This document shows, one piece after another, positions 17,695 through 25,968 of a stretch of DNA of 64,000 nt. The position numbers and the translations under genes are program-made. This DNA comes from Flavobacterium sp. (lineage in GTDB: Bacteria; Bacteroidota; Bacteroidia; Flavobacteriales; Flavobacteriaceae), in contig JAIXSK010000035.1 of assembly GCA_027484725.1 (NCBI GenBank), positions 1-64,000 on the forward strand, written 5' to 3'. The notes beneath the pieces were generated by a model that saw only the letters and a program-made list of their open reading frames with translations, had not been told where the DNA came from and searched no databases. Every line of letters begins with the position of its first letter. The stretch's first letter is position 1.

Positions 17695-20130
17695 TTAAGC
17701 AACTTTCTGTTTGTAAAGATGTTCTTGAAATTCTATAAATAGACGGCTGATGTTTCCTACGTCTCCCAAAATTTCTTTTGCATCTTCAAGTGATTGATAT
17801 TTGTTCGTCAGTAAGATGGGTAATTTTTCTTGATCGAGTTCATCTACACCTGTTTCTATGTATTTACTCAAAACGAACGTGATAAACTCTTTTTGTTTGT
17901 CGTTGAGTAAGGCAAAGATTGTCGCTTCGGCTGCTTTGGCTCTGGCTTCTCTGGTCATGGCTATGTAGTCTCCATTGAAAACATATTCTAATACATCATA
18001 CAAGTCACTCTTTTCCATGTCTACCAACTTTTGCAAAGTCAATAAATCGTCTTTCGGATAACCTGCTGACTCTAAATTTTCTAGTAAAACTTTTCGGGTG
18101 ATTGGATTACTCCAAAGTTCCCTCAATTCTTCTTCGTCTTTAAAAAGTTTGGGCAATTCACCAAATAGATTATTCAAAAATTCTTCTGCCGAAATGGGTT
18201 TACCCTCTGAACTCCAAAACGAAGTAGAAACCATATGCTGAATTTCTCGCTCCTTACCATTTCTCAACTTCACTTTTATTTTTTTCTTTTTATGGCAAGT
18301 ACACGGACTGTTTTCGCAGACCAAGCACGGTGGTGGCGGTTCACTGATACATGCGCAAGGTCTTTGTCCGCAAACTGGGCAGGGTTTTGGCGATACATAT
18401 TCACACTCACACGGATTTTGTCCGCACTTTTTACAAGGTTCTTCTTCCAATGGTTCACCGTCCCATTCAGGGTCGCTGAAATGTTTATAAGCATCTACAA
18501 AATCGTAAATGGTAAAAAACTCTTTGCCGTCAAACAATCGTGTGCCACGCCCAACGATTTGTTTAAACTCAATCATCGAGTTAACTGGACGAAGCAAAAC
18601 GATATTCCGAATATTCCGAGCATCAACTCCGGTAGATAGTTTTTGCGAAGTGGTAAGAATAGTGGGCAATGTTTTTTCATTGTCCTGAAATTCTCTTAAT
18701 AATCTTTCGCCCTCTTCTCCGTCATTGGCAGTAACGCGAACACAATAAAAAGGGTCTTTGCTTTTAGCGTTTTGGTTTACCAAATCTCTGATTAATGCTG
18801 CGTGTGCTTGATTGGCGCAAAAAATAATTGCTTTTTCGTTTTGGTTGGCTTCATCCAAATAAATTTTTACTCGTTTGGCCTCACGTTCTATAATTTCAAT
18901 CGTGCGGTTAAAGTCTTTTTCTTCGTATAGTTTACCGTCTTCAATTTCGCCTTCAACAATGGTATCGTCTGGAGTATAGCGGTAATCGTCTAAAGTAGTC
19001 TTGATGCGCTTTACTTTGAAAGGTGTTAAGAACCCGTCATTGATGCCTTCTTTGAGTGAATAGATGTATACTGGTTCGCCAAAGTATTTGTAGGTGTCCA
19101 CATTATCTTTTCGCTTGGGTGTGGCTGTTAAACCCAACTGAACGGCTGGGCTGAAATATTCTAAAATGCCCCGCCAATTGCTTTCGTCATTGGCTCCGCC
19201 ACGGTGGCACTCGTCAATAATGATGAAATCAAAATAGTCGGCTGGATATTCTCCAAAATAGGGTGCAGGTTTTCCCTGCCCGGCCGGCAGGCGGGCTTCT
19301 GCATCCGTGCCACTCATAAAGGTTTGAAAAATGGTAAAGAATATGCTGCCGTTGGTAGGCACTTTTCCGCTTTTCTTAATCTCGTTGGGTTTTATGCGTA
19401 CCAAAGCATCTTCGGGGAATGCCGAAAATGAATTGTAGGCTTGGTCAGCTAAAATATTTCTGTCGGCTAAAAATAAAATTCTAGGTCTGCGGCTTCCGTC
19501 TCGTTTTAAGTTCCAACGGGTTTGAAATAGTTTCCAAGCGATTTGAAAAGCAATGGCCGTTTTTCCTGTGCCCGTGGCAAGGGTGAGTAAAATTCTGTCT
19601 TTGTTTTGGGCAATGGCTTCAACGGTTCGTTGAACGGCTATTTCTTGGTAATAGCGCAATTGCCAGCTACCGCTTTTATCTTCAAACGCTACTGAGGCAA
19701 ATTTATCTCTCCACACTTTGGCTTCGACAGGCTCAGCCACCGTTTTGAATGTTTTATTCCAGAGTTGTTCAGGGCTTAAAAAGTTGGTTACCAAACCTTC
19801 TTGGCCTGTTTTCATACAGATTTGGTAGATGGCTTTTCCGTTGGTGCTGTAGGTGGTTTCTAGTTGCAGTTTTTGAGCATATTTTTTGGCTTGCATCACG
19901 CCTTCGCCTACTTCGAGTTCATCACTTTTGGCTTCCACAATTGCCAGTTTGATTCCTTTGTAGACCAACACATAATCGGCAATTTCTTTTTTGCCACGAC
20001 CACCGCCTGTTTGTATTTTTCCTTGTGTAATGTGGTATTCACGAAGGACTTTAGAGCCTTCTACAACGCCCCAACCACAAGCCTTTAGCTTTGGGTCTAT
20101 GAGTTCTGCTCTTGTTTCTGCTTCGTTCAT
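17695..20130 (-). CDS. hsdR: Type I restriction enzyme, R (helicase-nuclease) subunit
   Basis: 811 residues. The N-terminal nuclease domain shows the PD-(D/E)xK pattern with ADYVLVYKG and IVEAKSDEL. The SF2 motor has Walker A in LATGTGKTAIAF (about residue 186) and the DEAH-like IIDECHRGG (about 307). After helicase motif VI (QIVGRGTRLF), residues about 560-613 hold three tandem C-x2-C-x4-C-x-C knuckles, then an EcoEI-type C-terminal domain. HsdR cuts DNA after ATP-driven translocation when HsdM/HsdS find unmethylated sites. Two short repeat sequences are carried in frame: AEARLPAGQGK (about 19270-19310) and TVAEPVEAK (about 19720-19745). It is separated from hsdS by the TAC operon and a terminator, so it probably has its own promoter. 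Confidence 0.93.
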   Translation of the reverse strand: MNEAETRAELIDPKLKACGWGVVEGSKVLREYHITQGKIQTGGGRGKKEIADYVLVYKGIKLAIVEAKSDELEVGEGVMQAKKYAQKLQLETTYSTNGKAIYQICMKTGQEGLVTNFLSPEQLWNKTFKTVAEPVEAKVWRDKFASVAFEDKSGSWQLRYYQEIAVQRTVEAIAQNKDRILLTLATGTGKTAIAFQIAWKLFQTRWNLKRDGSRRPRILFLADRNILADQAYNSFSAFPEDALVRIKPNEIKKSGKVPTNGSIFFTIFQTFMSGTDAEARLPAGQGKPAPYFGEYPADYFDFIIIDECHRGGANDESNWRGILEYFSPAVQLGLTATPKRKDNVDTYKYFGEPVYIYSLKEGINDGFLTPFKVKRIKTTLDDYRYTPDDTIVEGEIEDGKLYEEKDFNRTIEIIEREAKRVKIYLDEANQNEKAIIFCANQAHAALIRDLVNQNAKSKDPFYCVRVTANDGEEGERLLREFQDNEKTLPTILTTSQKLSTGVDARNIRNIVLLRPVNSMIEFKQIVGRGTRLFDGKEFFTIYDFVDAYKHFSDPEWDGEPLEEEPCKKCGQNPCECEYVSPKPCPVCGQRPCACISEPPPPCLVCENSPCTCHKKKKIKVKLRNGKEREIQHMVSTSFWSSEGKPISAEEFLNNLFGELPKLFKDEEELRELWSNPITRKVLLENLESAGYPKDDLLTLQKLVDMEKSDLYDVLEYVFNGDYIAMTREARAKAAEATIFALLNDKQKEFITFVLSKYIETGVDELDQEKLPILLTNKYQSLEDAKEILGDVGNISRLFIEFQEHLYKQKVA

Positions 20131-20166
20131 ATAAAAGCTGTTAATAGTATTTTTTGCTCTGTATTG

Positions 20167-20195
20167 TAAATATAGATTTTTTTATTTCCTCCAAA
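20167..20195 (-). promoter_or_regulatory. Probable hsdR promoter
   Basis: On the minus strand TTTG, a 17-base spacer and TATATTTA (one mismatch to TAnnTTTG at the last base) lie 37 bases before the hsdR start. With the terminator at 20231-20256 just upstream, this supports independent transcription of hsdR. Confidence 0.4.
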
Positions 20196-20230
20196 CAGTG
20201 AATGCAAAAGGTAATTGATTATAGAAAATA

Positions 20231-20256
20231 AAAAAAGTAACCGAGAGGGTTACTTT
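20231..20256 (-). terminator. Terminator of the TAC operon
   Basis: On the minus strand AAAGTAACC, a 5-base loop and GGTTACTTT form a perfect 9-bp stem followed by a T-rich run. The stem begins inside the stop codon region of the SecB-like gene and isolates it from hsdR. Confidence 0.85.
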
Positions 20257-20708
20257 GATTCAAAATTATCTTTTGTTTTGATGACAATATCATCTTTTAC
20301 AATTTCTGTTACGTTGATTGTTGGTAATAGGTACATATTAAATTCTGTATTCTCTACTTTAGCATGCAAAACACCTCTCAAGGTTCCCATTGAAAGTACA
20401 ACAAGATGAGTTGCCAATGGCATTGGTAGCTTTATTTCGGCAGAGTCAATGTTATAAAGTCGATCCCAATGTTCTTTACTGATTTCAAAATAACATCCTA
20501 TTTCCAGTAATAGAAAGGGGCCTTTATTTTGACTAAAGTTTACAGATAATAAAACAATAATAGCTCTTTTTTCAATATTAAAACCGAAACGTAAACCATT
20601 TGTCAATTCTACATTTTCTATACTTTTATCAAAAGCACTTTCAATGATCGCAAACTGCTCTGTAGTGATACGGCGCAATCGAAAAGTTATTTGTTCTTTG
20701 TTTTCCAT
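20250..20708 (-). CDS. SecB-like chaperone of a putative TAC module
   Basis: 152 residues, the normal SecB length. The C-terminal half carries the SecB-family pattern: LPMPLATHLVVLSMGTLRG, then an FNMYLLPTINVTEIV strand, comparable to the His-Leu...Arg-Gly...Leu-x-Pro-x-Asn stretch of SecB. The N-terminal half is a beta-rich region with FRLRRI and LRFGFNIEKRA. It starts within the stop of the XRE gene (TAATG overlap), which itself follows the toxin-like gene by 2 bases. In toxin-antitoxin-chaperone systems such a protein stabilises an aggregation-prone antitoxin. A housekeeping SecB role is unlikely given this context, and Bacteroidetes export does not clearly need one. The role is inferred from family and gene order. 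Confidence 0.75.
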   Translation of the reverse strand: MENKEQITFRLRRITTEQFAIIESAFDKSIENVELTNGLRFGFNIEKRAIIVLLSVNFSQNKGPFLLLEIGCYFEISKEHWDRLYNIDSAEIKLPMPLATHLVVLSMGTLRGVLHAKVENTEFNMYLLPTINVTEIVKDDIVIKTKDNFESK

Positions 20709-21187
20709 TAGGCTGCAAGTGCGAAATTAGCTTCACCTGCGGTAGCTACTATTTCTACTTCATCAGTTGTATAAGTTGAAGTTTTATTAATAACAGGCGA
20801 TTTAACATTTAATTTTTCTAACCAAGAATCAACCGTTTTGTATTCAACAGTTACTGAAATTTCTGTTTTTGGTACTTCTATCAATTTAATCCCTAAAATG
20901 CGTTGTACTTTACAAATAGTTTCTATTTGCAAGTTTTCTTGTCCTCGAAGAAGTTTGTTTACATATTGAGCTGAACAACCCATCGCTTCCGCTAATTCTG
21001 TTTGATTTTTTGGTGATATATCATTTTTTTTATTGGCGCTCAAGGCAGTTAGAATTTTAACTGCAATACTAAATGACACATCCAACCAATCTTCATTAGC
21101 TTGTCTCCACTTCGCTTTTTCAAGCCACCCTGAGTCTTTTTGAGAAACGTTCTTCAAAAAGTTTTCGATGTTTTTATTTTTCTTCAT
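20708..21187 (-). CDS. XRE-family antitoxin with C-terminal extension (TAC antitoxin)
   Basis: 159 residues from the ATG at 21187, 2 bases after the toxin stop; the TTG at 21199 would overlap the toxin. The central region (about residues 45-105) is a helix-turn-helix: NQTELAEAMGCSAQYVNKLL, then QNLQIETICKVQRILGIKLI. The last 55 residues are a beta-prone, hydrophobic tail (ISVTVEYKTVDSWLEKL to VATAGEANFALAA). A C-terminal extension of this kind is where TAC antitoxins carry the chaperone addiction sequence. It probably represses its own operon. Antitoxin assignment rests on domain and gene order. Confidence 0.8.
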   Translation of the reverse strand: MKKNKNIENFLKNVSQKDSGWLEKAKWRQANEDWLDVSFSIAVKILTALSANKKNDISPKNQTELAEAMGCSAQYVNKLLRGQENLQIETICKVQRILGIKLIEVPKTEISVTVEYKTVDSWLEKLNVKSPVINKTSTYTTDEVEIVATAGEANFALAA

Positions 21188-21189
21188 AA

Positions 21190-21717
21190 TTAAAAGCAAA
21201 TTTCAAAAAAGGAATCTGAATCATAAACTCCTATGGTTTTCAGATAATCTCGACATTGATCTACTCGATTACGTTCTTCTTTTCCGTGGGGTCTATCTTC
21301 CATTCTTGGGGTTAGTTTTATCATTCCTCCGGTAATTACATAAAGGTCTTCTTTTTCTTCTTGAGAAATTTTTAGCGCATAAAGCCTTAGCCAATTTTGT
21401 TTGGCTTTTTGTTTCGGTAACAATGTTTGATTGAATTCAAGGTTGTTTAGGTTGGTGAAAAATTCATTTAGGCTGTGTGGATTAGCATTAGCCAGTGCCA
21501 ACATTCTTTTTCTAAATTTTTTAACTTCCCTCCGTGTTTTATTGATAGCCTCGGCAACAGTATATTCATCATGTAAGTCAGCTTCATTTTCAGTAAAAAA
21601 ATTAAAGAGAAATAATGGATCTTCCCATTCATCAAATACATGTTCTAATGCATCAGGGCCATCTGGTAGATGTTGAAATGCAAATAAATTTTGAACAAAT
21701 GTACTAACTATTTTCAT
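21190..21717 (-). CDS. Putative toxin of the TAC module (RelE/HigB-like)
   Basis: 175 residues, longer than a classical HigB or RelE (about 90-125). The N-terminal half is acidic and helical (LPDGPDALEHVFDEWEDPLF). The C-terminal half holds WLRLYALKI, then DLYVITGGMIKLT and a basic RMEDRPHGKEERNR stretch, the pattern of RelE-like proteins paired with XRE antitoxins in Bacteroidetes as I know them. The gene leads a three-gene set and lies 35 bases after hsdS. No direct catalytic signature can be confirmed by eye; mRNA cleavage would be the family-based expectation. Confidence 0.65.
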   Translation of the reverse strand: MKIVSTFVQNLFAFQHLPDGPDALEHVFDEWEDPLFLFNFFTENEADLHDEYTVAEAINKTRREVKKFRKRMLALANANPHSLNEFFTNLNNLEFNQTLLPKQKAKQNWLRLYALKISQEEKEDLYVITGGMIKLTPRMEDRPHGKEERNRVDQCRDYLKTIGVYDSDSFFEICF

Positions 21718-21752
21718 AAAATCAACCCACAGGTTTATTTTTTCGGCTTTTA

Positions 21753-23042
21753 TTAACTCACTGCTTCTTTTACTATTTCCTTTTCTGTCAACTCCCCCGC
21801 AAACGCCTTCTGCAATATACTCTTTTTCAACTCCTCCAAATCCTTAATTTTCTTTTGATACACCGCTTCCAACTTTTGTGTTTCAGCTCGCAGGGCATCT
21901 AATTGGCGGACGATGGTTTGTTGGTCTTTGAGTGGTGGATAAGTAGTAAGAATTTTTCTTAAATCACCGATATTGATTTGCATTAATGCTGCGCCATAGG
22001 TTTTAGCTCTAATTTGCTTTTGCACGTAATTTGAAATAAGCAGGTAATAACCAAATTCTTGATTGATAAATTTTGAATTAAAGCGAATAGGAACAATACC
22101 CCGTGTTACGTTAGCATCTTTTAGTTCAGGCGTGGCTATTGAAACTACTCCAGTTGTTCCCCGAACACACAATAACAATTCATCACCAATTAATTTTGTT
22201 CTCTTGTAACCATCAGCCAATTTGGGGTCTATTCTTTTTAAACCTTCGACTTTTATATATCTGCTTGTTAAATCTGTTGGTCTGATAACAGGTAAGCCAT
22301 TTTCAAATTCTTCGCCTGGTTGAACTATACCATAAGAAAGTGTGCAATTTTCGTCTGCTAATTCTTCTAATACTTTCTCTTCCCAACCATCACCCTTTTC
22401 TCCCTGCGCTGAGCGTGTCGAAGGATCAAACACCCCCTGCAAATAGCTTTCAAAAAGTGCCTTCGACAGGCTCAGGCACCGCTCGGCATTATTTCGACTT
22501 CGCTCAATAGCCGCAAAGCACTCGTCTAAAATGGAAACGATGCGTTGTTGTTCGTGGAGGGGTGGAAGGGGGATTTCAATATCTTTGAATTTATTCATTG
22601 ATACTCCACCAATAATTCCTGCCATTTCAGTTGAAAAATGCTTCTGAAATGATGATGTGAAGTAATAATAAAAGATGTATTTGCTTTCTACATTTTTATT
22701 CGGAACAAAGGCAAAAAGTTTGTTGCCAAAACAAATGTCCTGATTTGTAAAGCCAATTTTTCTTCCTGCACTACCACCTTCTGCACATATCAAAGATGTA
22801 TTTGATGGGACAATCTTAAATTGATTTATTTCATTAAATGGTATTCTGACACCATTTTCATAATTAATTGAACTATCAAAACCTACGTCTTTTGTAGCAA
22901 TAAAAGGCAAGCCATTATCTAAATTGATGTATTTATCCTTTTTGACTTTTTCGTTAATGCTGTTGCCATTAAAGATTTTGCCAATTTCAGAAAGCTTTTT
23001 TATTTCCCAACCTTTCGGTAACTGAGCTTGTCGAATGTTCAT
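21753..23042 (-). CDS. hsdS: Type I restriction-modification specificity subunit
   Basis: 429 residues from the ATG at 23042; the frame extends to 23096 but MNIRQAQLPKGWEIKKLS is the typical HsdS opening. There are two target-recognition domains, each followed by a conserved helix: PLPPLHEQQRIVSILDECF after the first, and YPPLKDQQTIVRQLDALRAE with a coiled coil to the end. This is the standard two-half layout giving a bipartite recognition site. Two repeat-derived segments sit between the halves: AERCLSLSKALFES and FDPSTRSAQGEKGDG. It works with HsdM for methylation and with HsdR for restriction. Confidence 0.93.
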   Translation of the reverse strand: MNIRQAQLPKGWEIKKLSEIGKIFNGNSINEKVKKDKYINLDNGLPFIATKDVGFDSSINYENGVRIPFNEINQFKIVPSNTSLICAEGGSAGRKIGFTNQDICFGNKLFAFVPNKNVESKYIFYYYFTSSFQKHFSTEMAGIIGGVSMNKFKDIEIPLPPLHEQQRIVSILDECFAAIERSRNNAERCLSLSKALFESYLQGVFDPSTRSAQGEKGDGWEEKVLEELADENCTLSYGIVQPGEEFENGLPVIRPTDLTSRYIKVEGLKRIDPKLADGYKRTKLIGDELLLCVRGTTGVVSIATPELKDANVTRGIVPIRFNSKFINQEFGYYLLISNYVQKQIRAKTYGAALMQINIGDLRKILTTYPPLKDQQTIVRQLDALRAETQKLEAVYQKKIKDLEELKKSILQKAFAGELTEKEIVKEAVS

Positions 23043-23154
23043 ATCAATTCCAAAATTGAGTTTAATGTTGTCGTTGCCTTCGAGAACCTCAGGCAACGAG
23101 GAGTGCTTTCGGTGGTTGAGGTTCTCGAAACCACCGTATGTAGGTACTTATTAA

Positions 23155-23445
23155 TCATTTAATATCTCTATATGCTATTGATAACTCCGGTAACTTTTCA
23201 GATTGAGAATTAATTAATGCTTCTTTCTTTTTTCTGCTCCAGCCTTGCACTTGTTTTTCTCTGTAAAACGCTTCGTCTATTCTTTGGTATTCTTCAAAGT
23301 ATACCAGCTTAACTGGCAACCTTTTTTTAGTATGATTTGCGCCTTCACCAGATTGATGTTGTGTCAATCTCAATTCAAGATTATTTGTGCTACCAGTATA
23401 GTAGCTTCCATCTGCACATTCTAATATGTACATCCAACCTATCAT
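23155..23445 (-). CDS. GIY-YIG nuclease domain protein
   Basis: 96 residues, a single GIY-YIG domain of the short UvrC/Slx1-like type. It has MYILECADGSYYTGSTNNLE (the GIY-YIG strands as MYI and YYTG), RLTQHQSGEGANHTKKRLPV with the conserved Arg and His, and FEEYQRIDEAFYREKQVQGW with the metal-binding Glu. Its start overlaps the hsdM stop by 4 bases (ATGA at 23442-23445), so it is translated with hsdM and lies between hsdM and hsdS. The role could be an accessory nuclease of the locus or an inserted homing-like gene. Confidence 0.88.
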   Translation of the reverse strand: MIGWMYILECADGSYYTGSTNNLELRLTQHQSGEGANHTKKRLPVKLVYFEEYQRIDEAFYREKQVQGWSRKKKEALINSQSEKLPELSIAYRDIK

Positions 23446-24938
23446 AATAATTCCATTATTCCTTTTAAAATCTCAGCACTCTCTTCATCCAATGCTTTCA
23501 TTTCTTCCAAAATGGCTTGCGGTGGGCGTAGGGCAGCTTCTTCTTTTTTGTTCGGGTTCTTTACGCTTAAATCGTAAGTATCTCCGGCTTCGAGCACCTC
23601 AGCCATCGACACATTCCAAGAGTTTTGCGTTTCGGGACCTTCGGACGCTGTGGCTCTCGAAGCGTAAAGTGCTACAAATTCTGCCAAGTCGTTTTCGTTC
23701 AGTGGGTTGGTCTTGCCTAAATTGCGGTCTAGGTTCAACTGGTAAAACCAAACCTTTTGGGTGGGTTTTCCTTTTTCAAAAAAAAGCACAACGGTTTTTA
23801 CGCCTGCACCGGTAAAAGTTCCGCCGGGCAAATCCAATACGGTGTGCAGGTTGCAGTTTTCTAACAAGGTTTTGCGTATGGCAACGGTGGCATTGTCGGT
23901 ATTGCTCAAAAAAGTGTTTTTAATAACTACACCTGCCTTGCCGCCAGCTTTCAAAATTTTAATGAAGTGCTGCAAAAAAAGTGAAGCGGTTTCGCCTGTT
24001 TTAATCGGGAAGTTTTGTTGCACTTCGGCACGTTCCTTTCCACCAAATGGCGGATTGGCTAGCACTACATCAAAACGGTCTTTTTCTTGTATGTCGGCCA
24101 GGTTTTCTGCCAAGGTGTTGGTGTGGATGATGTTGGGCGCTTCCACTCCGTGCAAAATCATGTTCATGACACCTAAAATATAGGCCAACGATTTTTTCTC
24201 TTTGCCGTAAAAGGTGCGTTTTTGCAGTATCTCCCATTCTTTGCTTGATAAACCGTTCCCTGAGCCTGTCGAAGGGCGGTTTTTCAGATAGTCGAACGCT
24301 TCGCATAAGAAGCCCGCAGAACCCACCGCACCGTCATAAATTTTGTCGCCAATTTTTGGGGCCACCACTTTTACAATGGTCGTAATGAGCGGTCGGGGTG
24401 TATAATATTCGCCACCGTTTCGGCCTGCGTTGCCCATGTTTTTGATTTTGTCTTCATACAGATGGCTCATTTCGTGCTTCTCTGCATGGGTACGGAAGCG
24501 CAATTCGTCAATGCGGTTGATTACTTCACGCAAATTATAGCCGCTTTGTATGCGGTTTTTAAGTTCGCTAAAAATCTCGCCAATCTTGTATTCAATGGTG
24601 TCGGCACTGTCAGCACTTTGTTTGAACTTTTTGAGGTACGGAAAGAGTTTGTTGTTGACAAATTCTAAGAGGTCATCACCGGTCAGGGCTTGGTGGTGAT
24701 CGAGTTTGCCGTCATTGCCTTTGGGTGTTGCCCAAACCGTCCATTGGTATTCTTGGTCAATAATGGGCGTATAGGTTTTGCCTGTGAGTTCGGCTGCGGT
24801 GGCTCGGTCTTTTTCTAAGTCGTCCAGATATTTGAGGAACAAAACCCAAGAGGTTTGCTCTACATAATCTAGTTCACTCCCGCACCCTGCGTCTTTGTGC
24901 AATATGTCGTCTATGTTTTTAAAGGTTTGTTCAAACAT
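23442..24938 (-). CDS. hsdM: Type I DNA methyltransferase, M subunit
   Basis: 498 residues. The N-terminal helical domain (residues about 1-140) precedes the N6-adenine methylase core with SAM-binding motif I as KIYDGAVGSAGFLCEA (Val where Cys or Phe is more usual) and catalytic motif IV in VVLANPPFGGKE (about residue 295). It methylates adenine with HsdS and is also part of the restriction complex. A repeat-derived insertion, RPSTGSGNGLSS (about 24240-24275), lies between the motifs. It is the first intact gene of the hsdM, GIY-YIG, hsdS operon. Confidence 0.95.
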   Translation of the reverse strand: MFEQTFKNIDDILHKDAGCGSELDYVEQTSWVLFLKYLDDLEKDRATAAELTGKTYTPIIDQEYQWTVWATPKGNDGKLDHHQALTGDDLLEFVNNKLFPYLKKFKQSADSADTIEYKIGEIFSELKNRIQSGYNLREVINRIDELRFRTHAEKHEMSHLYEDKIKNMGNAGRNGGEYYTPRPLITTIVKVVAPKIGDKIYDGAVGSAGFLCEAFDYLKNRPSTGSGNGLSSKEWEILQKRTFYGKEKKSLAYILGVMNMILHGVEAPNIIHTNTLAENLADIQEKDRFDVVLANPPFGGKERAEVQQNFPIKTGETASLFLQHFIKILKAGGKAGVVIKNTFLSNTDNATVAIRKTLLENCNLHTVLDLPGGTFTGAGVKTVVLFFEKGKPTQKVWFYQLNLDRNLGKTNPLNENDLAEFVALYASRATASEGPETQNSWNVSMAEVLEAGDTYDLSVKNPNKKEEAALRPPQAILEEMKALDEESAEILKGIMELL

Positions 24939-25059
24939 TATTTATGGTTTGTTTTATCAATTTGGAAAGGTGTTTCATTCTTGTTTAAGCTTGTTAGCAT
25001 AGGATTAAGCTCTTGCTTAGTACAGAAAATAGTGCGCTTTATTTTTTTGCTAAACTAAT

Positions 25060-25092
25060 CAAAAAACATCAAGAATAGCATTGATGTTTTTG
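25060..25092. terminator. Terminator between the NERD pseudogene and hsdM
   Basis: On the minus strand AAACATCAA, an 8-base loop and TTGATGTTT form a 9-bp stem followed by a T-run; the plus strand also ends in five T. It closes the NERD gene and separates it from hsdM. Confidence 0.75.
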
Positions 25093-25111
25093 CTCAGGAA
25101 ATCATCTAGCA

Positions 25112-25807
25112 TTAGTTAAATATCCTTTCGTCACCCACCATATTTTTGATGTTTTTTATATGTTGTTGTGCTATTTTTTGATTCTTGCCATTTTCGACCG
25201 CTTTGGATAATACATTGACCACATCTTGTTTGCTTTTATATTTGGCCGGTTGGTTTTCATGGATTATTTTATTTACTACTTCAATAACTCGGTGCGCCTT
25301 TATTAAAAAAGTGTCATCAGGAATATATCGAACATTTCGAAATTCACAGTCGCCATAAAACACGAGTACGGAATAAAATGGAATATCTTGAAAATCGGTT
25401 AGTTTTGTTTTAAGGTTTTCTATGTGCTTTTTATTTTGCAGAACCGGATTGTAGAAGTAGTATTTTTGTTTGCCGTAAGCCAAAACTTGTGTCCACTTTT
25501 CTTGTTTGCCTGAACCAAAAATCCAACCGCTAAACTTTTTAACTTCAAATACAATGATTCCAACTTTTGTGGGCATCACCACATCAATTTGCGAATAATG
25601 CCCATATTTATTTTCTAAATATAAATCATGAAAGATGGTTTGCGCCGGATATCCGGCTCTTAGAAGTTTGGTAACCAGTTCTCTTTCGGTATTGGTTCCT
25701 CGATTCGTTTTTGTAACGGTATTGAGTAGCTTAGCGTCTTTCCTACTGCGATTGGTTTAGTAAAAGGCATAAGAAAAAAATAAGACCGCAAGAATAACTA
25801 CAATCAT
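25112..25807 (-). pseudogene. NERD-domain nuclease gene with in-frame stop
   Basis: From the ATG at 25807 the frame reads a membrane anchor MIVVILAVLFFSYAFY, then TAA at 25757-25759, then continues without another stop for 214 codons: TNRSRKDAKLLN, GTNTERELVTKLLRAGYP, IFHDLYLENKYGHYSQIDVV, VGIIVFEVKKFSGWIFGSG and WTQVLAY. The Glu, Gln-Ile-Asp and Glu-Val-Lys series is the nuclease-related domain (NERD) active-site pattern. An ATG-initiated product starting after the stop would lose the first catalytic residues. So the gene appears broken by one nonsense codon, unless this is a sequence error. It precedes hsdM and would fit a defence island. Confidence 0.75.
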
Positions 25808-25968
25808 TTTAATTTTAGGTTTTTATTAATTGAGTTTGTCTGTAACTTAGATTTGATTTGCTTGTAGCTAGTTTTGCTTGGGTTCTTTACAATAAACTAA
25901 AAAAAGTTTAAAATACTATGAAAGTCAAAATCTGACATGATATCTATTGTTGGCAATAGTTTATATTC

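Noticed and set aside
20250..20708. Housekeeping SecB
   Set aside because: It is coupled to a toxin-antitoxin-like pair inside a restriction locus and has its own terminator; no export gene is nearby.
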